Assembly (NCBI GenBank): GCA_905160935.1
Contig: CAJHZI010000907.1
Coordinates: 1,276,501 to 1,340,500 of the forward strand
Length of the DNA: 64,000 bases
Direction of reading: 5' to 3'
Source of the DNA: Enchytraeus crypticus
Taxonomy: Eukaryota > Annelida > Clitellata > Enchytraeida > Enchytraeidae
Shown: piece by piece, positions 46,480 through 57,162 of the stretch
Numbering within the stretch: position 1 is the first letter of the stretch
Layout of the letters: each line of letters begins with the position of its first letter
Notes under the pieces: generated by a model
The model's database searches: none
The model's input: only the letters and a program-made list of their open reading frames with translations
Told to the model about the DNA's origin: nothing
Translations under genes and position numbers: made by a program

Positions 46480-46745
46480 CGAAGTGCGTAATGTTCTTAG
46501 CATTCAAGAACGCTCTGAAAAGACCTTGTTTGCAGCTATCGCTGAAAACAAGCGCCACATCCTACACACACTTTTGCCATCCAGCGAGCCTTCGTTGCTC
46601 TGATCATTCATTAAAATTCAGTTACCCTCGGAAGGGATATTTCTTTATAAGAGTATTATACAGTCTTAAATTTAAATTCAAAGTTACATCATTACAGTAC
46701 GAGACCAAAGAACGAAGTGATTTGCTATCTGCCAAAATAAGCGAG
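46480..46745 (+). pseudogene. Possible LINE C-terminal scrap
   Basis: A frame reads VRNVLSIQERSEKTLFAAIA then ENKRHILHTLLPSSEP, reminiscent of the tail of CR1/L2-like reverse transcriptases. It is on the opposite strand to the neighbouring ORF1 and endonuclease pieces. The match is weak. Confidence 0.35.
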
Positions 46746-46788
46746 CGGACCTATGAACAGATATAGTTACACCTACATACACACATCT

Positions 46789-47215
46789 TTACGGATAGGG
46801 CCTATGAGATAAAACAGAGAAGCCCACACAACTACAGGTATAAACGCAGAATGTGAACGACAAATCCATAATGATATCGAGTATAAATATAACATAGCTG
46901 TCTATCCGCGACTGACACAATTGACCTTGCCTAACAAAATTTCCAAATCCTTCATTATTACAATACATAAACCCCCGTGCCGTCTCTCCCATATAATATC
47001 TTGTTCCAGAATTGAGTCTATCGAACTTACTGCAAAAATATAATAAGCGTTTTTAAAATCATCTACCAACTTAAGGAAGCTGCTCGGTGCTCTTGACAGC
47101 ACACTATCTTCTTTCTCATTGAATTGCAAATTTGCTTTAATGTTAAAATACCTTGATTTATTCCATTCATATTGAACGTTACTATGTTTAGATGATTTTG
47201 GAGTTTATACGTTAT
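46789..47215 (-). pseudogene. LINE endonuclease fragment, second copy
   Basis: The minus-strand frame begins VTFNMNGINQGILTLKQICN, with IVCCQEH (metal-binding Glu region). After a frameshift come YYIFAVSSIDSILEQDIIWE and RRHGGLCIVIMKD. This is the same endonuclease type as 43975-44620. It is truncated before the GDxN motif. Confidence 0.65.
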
Positions 47216-47490
47216 CACACTGATCTCTCCTATCGCTTGTTCACATTACATTGGTCTACAAATTTTAACTTTTTTTCTGCATCCTAAACGAATTTAAGTG
47301 TATCCTATAGTAAATTTCACGCTGAATCAGAATCTGTAATCAAAATTTTTCTACCACGTCACGTTTACGAGATATTGGAAAATTTCAGTTTTCAGTATAG
47401 CCTACACGAAACTGAGCTGTACGCATATATGCATACTAATAAGAAACAGTATAATTATGACGCAACAGTGCAATTATGATGCAAGCAAAG

Positions 47491-47550
47491 TATCAAGTGC
47501 AATCAGGTGCAATCAGGTGCAATCAGGTGCAATCAAGTGTGATCAAGTGC
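47491..47550. repeat. Decamer repeat AATCAGGTGC, six units
   Basis: Exact 10-bp spacing at 47491, 47501, 47511, 47521, 47531 and 47541, with the outer units diverged. It lies 12 bp beyond the stop of the 557-aa ORF. Confidence 0.95.
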
Positions 47551-47562
47551 AAGTTTGTACAA

Positions 47563-49236
47563 CTACAAATGAGTTCTTTTGCTTTGTCTCTTGTACTTCG
47601 CTCCGGGTTCATCACGTTGAAGCGTCCAGCAGTAATCCGCCATCATTGACGGATTCCACTTTCCTTGGTAGCGTTTTTCCATTTCAGCGATTTCCTGATG
47701 GAAACGTTCGCCATGCTCGTCGCTGACATCACCGAGGTTGGATGGAAAAAAATCGAGATGAGCATGTAGAAAATGTACTTTCAAGGACATACGACATCCT
47801 AGAACGCGATAGCTTGTCAAGAGATTCTCTACCAAGTCGCTGAAGTTACTAGCTTTGTGATTACCCAAAAAGTCAGTGCACAGCAATTTGAAACTTCTCC
47901 ATGCAGTCACCTCACTTTCAGTCATGATTGTGTCGAATTCAGAATCAGACATAACTTGCCTGATTTGTGGCCCAACAAAGATGCCTTCGCGAAGTTTAGC
48001 ATCACTGATTTGTGGAAAGATCTTACACAAGTACTTGAATGTCGCACTATCCTTGTCAAGCGCTTTGACAAACTGTTTCATCAAACCTAATTTGATGTGA
48101 AGTGGAGGAAGATACACATTCTTTGGATCAACCAACGGTAAATTTTTAACATTGCTCTGACCAAGCTGAAATGACTCTCGAGGTGGCCATTCTCTTTTGG
48201 TGAAGTGATCTTTAGTGGCGCGGCTGTCCCACAAACATAAGAAACAACAGTACTTGGTAAATCCTCCCTGCAGTCCAAGCAGCAATCCTATAATCTTCAG
48301 GTCTCCACAGATATGCCATTGATGTTTGCTGTAGTTGATGGCCTGCAGAAGGACTACCATGCTGTCATAGGTTTCTTTAAGGTGAACAGAGTCCGCTACT
48401 GGAATGCTTGGGAGCTGATTGCCATTGTGTAATAATACGGCCTTCAAGCTGCGCTTGGACGAGTCTATGAAAAGACGCCACTGCGATGCATCGTGATGCA
48501 GATTTAGAGCAACAAGTAAACCATCAACATCAGTGCATGAACAAAGCTCATTTTCATACTTAAAGAACTTCATGAGATCAGCATTTCTCTTTCTGAATGT
48601 AGAAATTCTAACTTCAAGATGTACCAAATTCCACTGCTGCAGTCTCGAGGCTAAAAGTTCAGACTGTTGCTTGGACAGATTGAGATCTCTGACAAGATCA
48701 TTGAGTTCTGTCTGTGAGATGAGGTGAGGTTCATTCGATGTACATTCCTCATAAGTATCGTGTGACTCATCAACATCTTCGTCACTATCTGTCGAACTCT
48801 CATCAGACGATGACAACAACTGTTTGTTGACGGGTGATGTAGGTATTGGTAGCTCGGCCGAATGAGGCACAGGTCTAATAGCTGAATCAAGTGATGGATA
48901 TTCAATATTGCTCTTATTCTTTGATGAAAATCCAGACACCTTGGTCAAACAGAAGTAACAGTCTGTGAAATGATCGCGTGGCTCACGCCATATCATAGGA
49001 ACTGCAAATGGCATGGAGCTTCGCCGACCTGAAAACCAGTCTCGCAAATTACTACAGCACGACTGGCAACACACATGTGGTGCCCATTTTTTGTCCTGAT
49101 CACATAACTTGCAACCAAAGTAATGGTAGTAGCTGTTTTTCACTAAAGCCGTCACCTTCCTTTGCTGACTTTTCGGTGTGAATGCACCACAAATGTAGCA
49201 AAACAAATTCGGTTGATTCACGCAAACTCGAGGCAT
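47563..49236 (-). CDS. Conserved 557-aa Cys-rich protein, unknown function
   Basis: An intact single-exon frame. I prefer the start MPRVCVNQPNLFCYICGAFT (49236), which is how members of this family begin; the frame is open 14 codons further upstream. The N-terminus is rich in paired Cys/His (CYICG, FGCKLCDQDKKWAPHVCCQSC, CYFC), suggesting zinc binding. Acidic Ser/Asp-rich linker, then a conserved core: WRLFIDSSKRSLKAVLLHNG, HWHICGDLKIIGLLLGLQGG, YCCFLCLWDSRA, LPPLHIKLGLMKQFVKALDK, and DEHGERFHQEIAEMEKRYQG. I recall this family as highly multicopy in arthropods such as aphids and arachnids, which points to a transposon-derived or amplified gene; no enzymatic function is established that I know of. 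No stops or frameshifts; it stands out among the dead elements around it. Confidence 0.8.
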   Translation of the reverse strand: MPRVCVNQPNLFCYICGAFTPKSQQRKVTALVKNSYYHYFGCKLCDQDKKWAPHVCCQSCCSNLRDWFSGRRSSMPFAVPMIWREPRDHFTDCYFCLTKVSGFSSKNKSNIEYPSLDSAIRPVPHSAELPIPTSPVNKQLLSSSDESSTDSDEDVDESHDTYEECTSNEPHLISQTELNDLVRDLNLSKQQSELLASRLQQWNLVHLEVRISTFRKRNADLMKFFKYENELCSCTDVDGLLVALNLHHDASQWRLFIDSSKRSLKAVLLHNGNQLPSIPVADSVHLKETYDSMVVLLQAINYSKHQWHICGDLKIIGLLLGLQGGFTKYCCFLCLWDSRATKDHFTKREWPPRESFQLGQSNVKNLPLVDPKNVYLPPLHIKLGLMKQFVKALDKDSATFKYLCKIFPQISDAKLREGIFVGPQIRQVMSDSEFDTIMTESEVTAWRSFKLLCTDFLGNHKASNFSDLVENLLTSYRVLGCRMSLKVHFLHAHLDFFPSNLGDVSDEHGERFHQEIAEMEKRYQGKWNPSMMADYCWTLQRDEPGAKYKRQSKRTHL

Positions 49237-49278
49237 TTTTTCCAACAAAGTAATCAAATAAAACTTCAAAAATGTCAC

Positions 49279-49826
49279 TTTTATTTCTGAAACATAACAA
49301 ACTATGCGGCAAGTATATAATAAACCTAAAACACAAAGGAAATGATTGTATTATAATAAACAGTTAACTGCATATTATATTGCATGGTTAACTGTTGTTT
49401 ACACAAAGGGGTAAAACTTCAATTTCCACTTCGGCCCATATCTTAGAAACCTTACGTGCTGTAGAAAAACGAATATCATTTTTGAATTCAGCACATCCGA
49501 TTCTATAAAGGTCACCTACTGGGATGGTGGATGCAAAAACACTGTTGACCAGTGTTATTGATCTGTTGCTATTGGTATTACTATACCCTTGTTAATGGTA
49601 TTGTGAGCAAAGTCTGCTTCAGGTATACACTCGTCCCTGTTTCTATTGTTATGAATATTGTTATCGTTGACTAATTTACAACTGATTGATTCAGTAATAT
49701 CCTTGTCTGCCACTCCATCCACGTCACATATACTGTTATTCTCAGTGAGAAGTTCCGCGATCGGGGAGTCCTCATTCTCAATGTCTTACATGTGCGCAGA
49801 AGTGTGTGTCGGTTTGTCATTGACTT
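49279..49826. other. No gene seen
   Basis: AT-rich sequence between the 557-aa ORF and a LINE ORF1 scrap. Confidence 0.5.
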
Positions 49827-50280
49827 TTACTTGAGTAGAGATTTCGGTATTTGATAAACTTCTTCCAAATTGTTGGACTTAGTGCATAATTTTGTTTCGA
49901 CGCTCAAATCAACATCCACTGAGCCTGTGCTGTTAGAGTTGTCTCCTGTATCTAACGTTTTGTAGTTCGAGCGCCGGATTACAATACCTGTCGGCCATGA
50001 AGACTGTTTCAAGATGTCGCTATCATTTTTTATATCTACCGCCAGCTTAAAGGTGTTTGACTTTTGATTAGGTTTAGTAACGTTGAAACAGAATAAAACT
50101 CTAATGTTACTTTTCTACATTGATCTTTGATATCTTTGACTTCATATTCCTTCCCGACGTTATATATCCCAAACACTGATTTACCAGGTGCTGGACTACT
50201 TGATACCGCTGCTTTGTGATAGCTAGATTGACCGCTTCCGTCTATTCTTACTGTTGAAGTATTCTTAGTAGGATGCAATT
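49827..50280 (-). pseudogene. LINE ORF1 C-terminal scrap, second copy
   Basis: Frames read SVFGIYNVGKEYEVKDIKDQ and, after a frameshift, LKQSSWPTGIVIRRSNYKT. They are parallel to the ORF1 C-terminus at 45181-45576, so this is another broken copy of the same LINE family. Confidence 0.7.
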
Positions 50281-50289
50281 GTTCTACTT

Positions 50290-53200
50290 TATTATATTCA
50301 GGATTTTAGGTTTATTAATTACTAATTTGAAAGAATTTCCCTTGATTTTCTAGTAGAGAACTGTAGACCATAACTATCAATGTCCCTCTCCACTAAGCCA
50401 TTCAGAATCTTATAACAGAAGATTAGGTCAAAGTGTAGGCGCCTTCGTTCCAGGGTAATCAAATTTAGTTGCATTAAGCCTGGCATCATACAGCATATTT
50501 TGCAAACTTGGAAGTCTTTTAGTAAAGTTTCTTTGGACACTTTCCAATAGAATTATGTCTCTCACACAATGTGGGGGACCACACTGGGGTGCAGTATTCG
50601 AGGAGCGGAAGAATGTAGAATTTCTAAGCCAAAAGAATGTACTTAGAATCACGGGTTAGAACACTCTGAAAAGTAACGCAATTCTCTGTGTGGCAGTGGA
50701 AACTATTTTAGCGTTATGGGCAGTAAACAAAAGTTTAACGTCAACTATTACACCTAAGTCAAGGATTTGGTTTTCGTTATTTATATCAATTTCATTAATA
50801 GCATTTTTACAAGACGTTTCGATATTTAGTGTATTGTTGGTTAAAATGTACATAGTTCAACACTTTAGTTGCCATAAATTCAGTTGCCATAAATTCGCTC
50901 ACATTGACAATTTATCAAGACAAGGTTGAAAATCGACTAAATCAGCAGTACATTTAATATGGCTTTACATTTTAGCATTATCAGCAAAATATTTCGATTT
51001 AACTGATTCAGGAAACAAATTACTCAATTCATTGACATATAAAACCAATAGAATAGGACCAAGGACGCTTCCCTGAGGGACCCCACTTTTGATTGAAACA
51101 AGTTTTGAAAGAACTTTCTGAATTTTTACTTGTTGTGTTCTGTGTTCAAGATAAGACCTAAGCACAGACAACATGGAGCCACTAATACCTATAATTGACA
51201 GCTTATAAATCAATTTTGAGTGACAAATTGAATTGAAAGCTCTGGCTAAGTCAATATACATGTATATAGGCAACTCTTATGTAATAACCATTTTTCATAG
51301 TCATTGTCCAGCCAATTAAAGCTTTCAACAAGTTTGTGCATGTTGATCTCTTTGCAATAAAACCATGCTGATCCCAAGTAATAAGGTTATTTTCAGATAG
51401 AAATAAGATCGACTTCTATCGTGCTTTCAAAAACTTTACAAGTTACAGAGATTAAAGAAATTGGCCTATAGTTTTGGGCTAAGCTAGATTTTCATTTTTT
51501 TAAATCCCGGGGTAACATATGTGATTATGCGTGCTTCCATATGCTTGGAATTTTTTTTAACCTGAAAATATGTTAAAAGAGAATACAGAGTGGGTATGAA
51601 AGACTACGCAAGAGATTTGAAAAATATAGGAGGAAACCCATCTGGCCCTGAAGATGAAGAGTTTTTCCAGTTTTTTCATAATGTTATAAACGTGGCTAGG
51701 TGCAAAATGAATATATGACAGTGTGTTCTTGAAACCTAATGGTTGAATATTTGGTATAATTCCATTGTCTTTGACGTAAATAGCTGCAAAATATTCATTT
51801 AACAGATTTGCTGCTGCCATGGCTATCAAAAACATAATTACTTTTTCAGTCAAACAACGGAGCCACGCCCGATTTGCAGCTCAGTTTCGAGTTAATATAG
51901 CGAAACAATTTACCCAGATCATTTTGCTGTCAATATTATTTCTCTACAGAGGTTTGATGACTTTTAAGCAAATTTTTGCAATTTAGGACACAATTTTTAT
52001 ACTTAATTTTACTATTAAGATTTCTCAAGCGCATAGCAACGCGCCAAAGTTTAGCCCTAAGTGCGAACTTCTTTTTAAGAAATTTAGGGTATCGCCTTTT
52101 CTTTATATTCGTATTTGAATTATTTTAGATTACTGGAACAAATTAAGTAATAGCATAACGTAATACTGAATAAAATTAATCAATAAATTCATCACTAGTT
52201 GTGCAAACATTTAAACGTAAATTCCAATCGAAGTTGATAAAAAAATTGTTAAGAGATGTCCAATCAGCTTTAGACCAATTTAAAGAGTTCATGGTAATAA
52301 GATCAGACGAACATACAAACCTTCTAAAATTATCAATAGGATCTTGCAAATTTTCAAATAGATTGTCAGCAGTACTTTCACGAACAACATAAAGATTTAA
52401 AAAATTGTCTCAGAAATAATGAAGTTAACAATAAAATGTATAGTAGGATGATCACTCTATGTCATTGCACAGAACTGCATCCAGGATCTCCTCGTGTGAC
52501 AAAGCAATAAATCGTTAATACTCGAGATCAATTATTGTGTTAAAGAAATGAGCCTGCGAAACGTCACTCTTTATACAATAAGTTTTACAATCAATTTCGT
52601 TACAATTAAAATCATCCATAATCAACAAAGTCTTATTATCATCTTTGGAGGTTTTTAAAATAGCGAATAATTTGTCCATTAAATCAACATTAGGATCCGG
52701 AGGACGATATATTGCGAGGCAGCGTAGATCTGAATTTATTATATAAAAAATTACACAATAAATAGGCAAATAATGATCATGTAAAGCATGTCTGTCAGTA
52801 TTAATAGTCTTATTAATTAACATAACTACACCACAACCAGATTTACTACCATTTCTGTCATAACGATATATTGTGTATAGATTCAATGTATCCAGCATAG
52901 AATCAGAGACGGAGCCATTTAGCCGAGTTTCTAATACACCTTGAATTTGCATTAGACTTATGAGCAAGTCCAGAAGGAAGAGATTGCCTAACTGATATCT
53001 TGCATGCACCATATTGGTTCTATTTATAGTATTACCGAGTCACTGAGCAGCTGTGTCCTCAGCAGGGTCGCTTACACTGGGAAGACTAATGCATGCGTGT
53101 AAATCGTTATTCAACCTAAACTCAGTAGCTGTTGGGTTTAGGCTTATGTTTACAGAAGCGTTACTGGCTGACTCAGTAGCATCTGAATTCAGAGGTTAAC

Positions 53201-53490
53201 ACTTAAGAGGTAATGCCATAGAAGAATTTGACGATACGTCTGACTTATTTACAAATGGAAGTGACGCAGTACTTGAGCCCGCCAATGCCGATGATACTTG
53301 TTGATCATTACGATTAACGGAGGAAGTGGCTCTTTCTCTCCTTTCTTTAAACCTTAAACCTTACATTCTTTAAACCGCTACACTTACCCTTCCTCCCACG
53401 TTTACCCTTCTTATTAGCCTGTGTGAGTGATTTTTCTGCCGAGTTTGACGTCATAGTGATTATGTCATCTAGTGAATGATTTCGCTTCAT
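50290..53490 (-). pseudogene. CR1/jockey-like LINE, decayed ORF2
   Basis: Minus-strand element with the expected order. From about 53490 a basic leader (TSNSAEKSLTQANKKGKRGR) starts the frame. 53012-52515 is the endonuclease (ETRLNGSVSD, SGCGVVMLI, AIYRPP, LLIMDDFNCNEID). A linker with frame changes follows. 51273-50965 holds reverse transcriptase motifs (YIDLARAFNSICHSKL, SIKSGVPQGSVLGPILLVLY and a mutated catalytic box, YFADNAK, in place of YADD). 50853-50322 gives the C-terminus (LDLGVIVDVKLLFTAH, TQRIALLFRVF, RLHFDLIFCYKILNGLVERD). Stops and frameshifts are scattered throughout. Confidence 0.85.
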
Positions 53491-54016
53491 TGTTGAACAA
53501 TCAGTTGTAGATTACTACAGACCTATAGTATAACATTTCATGCAGAACGAGGCAACGTCGAGGGAGGCATACAGGTAGACTGAGCTCATTAACGTATGCA
53601 GATTAAAGTCTAGATAATAGATAAAATGTCGAAAGAATAGTCCAAAACTAATATTCCTTCAGACGTTAGATAAGAAGGCTCAGACCTAACGGTGTATGAA
53701 ACAATCCAGAGAGGAATATAACCAAACATTAGCTACTATCCAATGTTAAAATATGAATAATTGATTAAGTGGCTATAGATATAAACATTCAAAATATAAA
53801 CATCCTCGCAGTCACGCAGTCTGCTACCAAACATGCAGTGAGTTTCTTGTATCAGTGATGCATCTTGTTCTCAGTGTAATTTTGCTATGTAATGTGTTAA
53901 AGATTTGCGTTTGTTGGATCTAGCAATACGAAAATTGAATTAAATTGGATTGGCTGCTCCAAAAGTACCATCTTAACAGTATACAAAGTCTTGGTTAAAT
54001 ATATATATATATATAT
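53491..54016. other. No gene seen
   Basis: AT-rich sequence ending in a short (TA)n at 53999-54016. Confidence 0.5.
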
Positions 54017-54285
54017 TCTCTCTCTCTTAGTGCACTGCCTACTGGCAGGTCCATTGTATATAGCGCCTCCACTCTTCTCTGTCTTCCGCCTTCCTCTTCA
54101 TTTTCACATATTAGTGGGTCTTTAAATCATCTAACATACCTAATCTCGGCCTGCCCCTGCCTCTTTTTCCTTCCATTCTACCTTCTATGACCTCTTTTAA
54201 TAGACCTTCCCCCCTTAGAATGTGTCCTATCCAACTCTTCTTTCTATTTCATTTATCTGTGCCAACTCTCTGCAGAACTTCCTCA
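54017..54285 (-). pseudogene. RTE-like LINE 3' end with (GA)n tail
   Basis: The minus-strand frame reads [20 protein letters not shown] then MEGKRGRGRPRLGMLDDLKT, a stop, and KRKAEDREEWRRYIQWTCQ. It ends in GGCAGTGCACTAAGAGAGAG. It is the same family as 37437-37612, and its upstream motif ([11 protein letters not shown]) matches 63410-63440 in the LINE at 62494. Confidence 0.82.
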
Positions 54286-54289
54286 TATA

Positions 54290-54304
54290 TTATATATATA
54301 TATT

Positions 54305-54352
<48 letters not shown>

Positions 54353-54402
54353 CATAATTTATATGTATATAAGATATATACAGTATATACAGTATATGTA
54401 TG

Positions 54403-54465
<63 letters not shown>
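54290..54465. repeat. (TA)n tracts
   Basis: Two long TA runs separated by TATGTATGTATG-like sequence. The hydrophobic ORFs across them are artefacts. Confidence 0.95.
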
Positions 54466-54467
<2 letters not shown>

Positions 54468-54517
54468 TTATATACATTACAAATGGAATACTTATTGAAT
54501 ATTCTCTATTTTCACAG

Positions 54518-54604
54518 GAGAACCCAATGTACAACTAATGGCAGATCTACGTAAGTGCTCCGTTGTACTGAGACGCTTAGATATCACGTCGACTCTGAAA
54601 TCAG
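54518..54604 (+). CDS. 87-nt exon a of zinc-finger locus
   Basis: Bounded by acceptor TTTTCACAG and donor TCAG|GTTAAA, phase 1 at both ends. It encodes [20 protein letters not shown] then DITSTLKSG. It matches exon b in length, phase and sequence, which supports real splicing although neither is long enough to be convincing alone. It lies upstream of the C2H2 exon at 56156, which also begins in phase 1. The peptide matches no domain I know. Confidence 0.6.
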
Positions 54605-55024
54605 GTTAAACATCACATTTTTTACGTAGTGTTGTGATTCAGTTTATAGACTCTTGTGATAGTATCTTTTAATCTAAGCTAAGTAGATAGCGTAAGCAAT
54701 TTCGCCTGCATAATGCGTTGTGAGGTCAGAAGTGCCAAATATAAAGTGTTGAACTTATTGGAATTACGTAAATTATAAATTTTACAATGTATTCAACTCT
54801 AAGAGTATGTAACTGTTGTTTGTGAAAGTTAGAGAATACGAACAAATGGTGGTCAGGGATTTGACTTCGTCTAATCATTAATTGCTTGTTACATTTTACT
54901 TACTAAAATTACTGTTAATTTAGCTTTTGATTGATTTCTGTATCACGCTTTTAGTGATGTTTATGGTTATTGGTATAAACTCAAGTTACTAAGTTACTTC
55001 ACTAAGTTACAGTAAAATCTACCC

Positions 55025-55174
55025 TGACCATTTTTGATCACCGGACTGGTTTTGGATCTCACTTCTCCTCAGTACATTTCTTTTGCAGATTGGTCTGGGT
55101 GAATTGATCTGTAGTGATGCGTGCTATGGGGACGTCCCTGACATCATCCTTGGATGAGGAAACGAACGTTAAAC

Positions 55175-55208
<34 letters not shown>
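55025..55208 (+). mobile_element. SINE family S1, most complete copy, (ATT)n tail
   Basis: Begins near ACCGGACTGGTTTTGGATC. The body has CATTTCTTTTGCAGATTGG and GATCTGTAGTGATG, then GGGGACGTCCCTGACATCA, GGATGAGGAAACGAACGTTA and nine or so ATT units. It lies in the intron between exons a and b. Confidence 0.9.
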
Positions 55209-55210
<2 letters not shown>

Positions 55211-55505
55211 AAGTTATCTAGTTAGGTAAATATTCTTGCGTGTAATTTTCGTTTAGAATTCATTTTGCATGGAGTTATAGTTATAGGAATTATATTACCA
55301 TTCTGAAATTTATATTTGAATTAATTTTACTGATCTTCCAAGCACATTAGTGGTAATGTGATGAGAGTTTTTTTCATTAACACTGCTTTTCATATGTATT
55401 AGTGAACATTGCACAGGTGTTTTTATACTTCACTTGATGTCATAGAATCCGATATACGTGCAAACACTACGTGGTAAGCTTTACATGGTGTATTTCTCTA
55501 CACAG

Positions 55506-55592
55506 GAGAGCCGGAAGTAGATATGACGTCAGGACTACGTACGTGTTCTGTTATACTGAGGCGTGTCGATGTCACTTCTACTCTGGGACCAG
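55506..55592 (+). CDS. 87-nt exon b of zinc-finger locus
   Basis: Acceptor CTACACAG, donor ACCAG|GTTACT, phase 1 at both ends. It encodes EPEVDMTSGLRTCSVILRRV then DVTSTLGPG, aligned residue for residue with exon a (EP-V, LR-CSV-LRR-D-TSTL). Differences are mainly synonymous or conservative, suggesting selection on the peptide. It may be used in tandem with exon a or as a mutually exclusive alternative. Confidence 0.62.
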
Positions 55593-55919
55593 GTTACTAC
55601 CTCTTGCGTATTGTTGTTAATATTTATTGCTGTTTTAATATCTGCGTGGACTCGGGTGATCTAAAAATCTAAAATAACTTGGCTAGATGTTGCTACTAAT
55701 ACTACAGCGTGTGTAAGAAAAAGGAACTCATCTCTTGGAACTTCTAGAAATCTCCTGGAATTTCATTTACCTCTGGAAATACTGGGAGTCTCCTATAATT
55801 CTGGATTGTGTCCTGGACTGTTTGGCAATCTTGTCGAAATTGTCGATAATAATGTCGACTATTGTCATTGGCAGATCTCTATATTATGTTATAAGTTAAC
55901 ACGATCACTGTTATCTATC

Positions 55920-55966
55920 AGGACCTGCCAGTAGTCAGTGCACTATGACACACACACACACACACA
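55920..55966 (+). mobile_element. LINE 3' tip with (CA)n tail
   Basis: GGACCTGCCAGTAGTCAGTG followed by CACTATGA and (CA)n, matching the last bases of the LINE at 54017-54285 but with a different simple-sequence tail. Confidence 0.6.
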
Positions 55967-55998
55967 CTCATATATATATATATATAATATATATTATA

Positions 55999-56042
<44 letters not shown>

Positions 56043-56155
56043 ATATGTGTATAACTCATATACGTGTATGTAATGTATAATAATCTATAGTATAGAATAT
56101 TGTGTCTTAGGTTTTGTGGTATCTTTGGCATCTTTACGTGTATTTCGTGTCTCAG

Positions 56156-57162
56156 GTGTGACAGATTCCAGTAGAAGAAGAGCGTCAAACGAATCAGATC
56201 CTGCATGACGCGATAAATGTTCTCAGAGTGATGTGATTTTCAATGACACAGATCACGTGGAGCCAAGTACACAGTGTAAACACTTGAGTGACAGTCAGTT
56301 TCATTGTACTCAGTGTGATATAGCATTCGCCATCGAAAGTAACTTGAAGCTGCACATACAGCGCAAACATGAGAATAACAGACAGCACTGTTGTACACTG
56401 TGTGATAAATCATTCAGTGCTAAACCAAATCTCGCTATGCATATCAAGTACGTGCATGGAGATAAGAAATGTAGGTGTGATAGGTGTGATTACAGCACTA
56501 GTTACAGTCAGTATCGAAAGAATCACATCTCTGCCGTTCACTTAAAGTTGAAACTTCAAGAGTGTCATCAGTGTGACTTTCGCTGTTCAAATGGCAGTAC
56601 TCTAATGCGTCACATACTTTATACTCACTGTAAAGAAAAGCCTCCGGTCTTCTGTTCGTTTGATTATAAGAAATTCTCAACTCGTTTAACTCTAGAAAGC
56701 CACTGGAAATCTCTTCACATTGGACAAAAGCCTTTCGCATGTGATCAGTGTGACTATAAGTCTGCACTTAAGAATAGTATTACGCAGCATAAGAGACGTG
56801 TACATGAAGTATCAGGTACCTTCGCCTGTGCTCAGTGTGAATGCAAGACTGCTGAGAAGAGTGACCTCAAGAAACATTGGCTGGCTGTACACTATCAATA
56901 TAGACCTCACTCGTGCGGTGAGTGCGGCAAATGTTTCAGTAGAGTCCACCATCTCGAACATCACTTAAATGCTGTACACAAACACCTTAAACCTCATTCT
57001 TGTTCTGCGTGTAATATGGCTTTCGCTCGATTAGAACAACTTAGAAATCACTTACACGCTGCTCACAGATTTCTTAAACCCCACTCGTGCCAAGAATGCA
57101 CTAAGACTTCGTCAATGCCTCACATCTCAAGCGCCATGTTGATGCTGTCCACAGAGGAATAA
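56156..57162 (+). pseudogene. C2H2 zinc-finger exon, paralogue A (damaged)
   Basis: Starts at acceptor CGTGTCTCAG in phase 1 as VTDSSRRRASNESDPA, followed at once by an in-frame TGA (56206). Paralogue B has CGA there, so this is a CpG transition. An ATG at 56233 could restart the frame for 309 codons. About nine C2H2 fingers follow (such as FHCTQCDIAF and FACDQCDYKSALKNSITQHK); finger 5 reads CSFD, losing a Cys. The last finger is broken by a one-base deletion near 57107 relative to B, so the protein ends MLMLSTEE instead of completing the finger. If expressed it would be a nuclear DNA-binding protein. Either the gene is dying or it uses the internal start. Confidence 0.75.

Noticed and set aside
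54222..54554. 110-codon hydrophobic ORF resembling membrane segments
   Set aside because: It is the (TA)n/(TATG)n tract translated as Tyr-Ile repeats.
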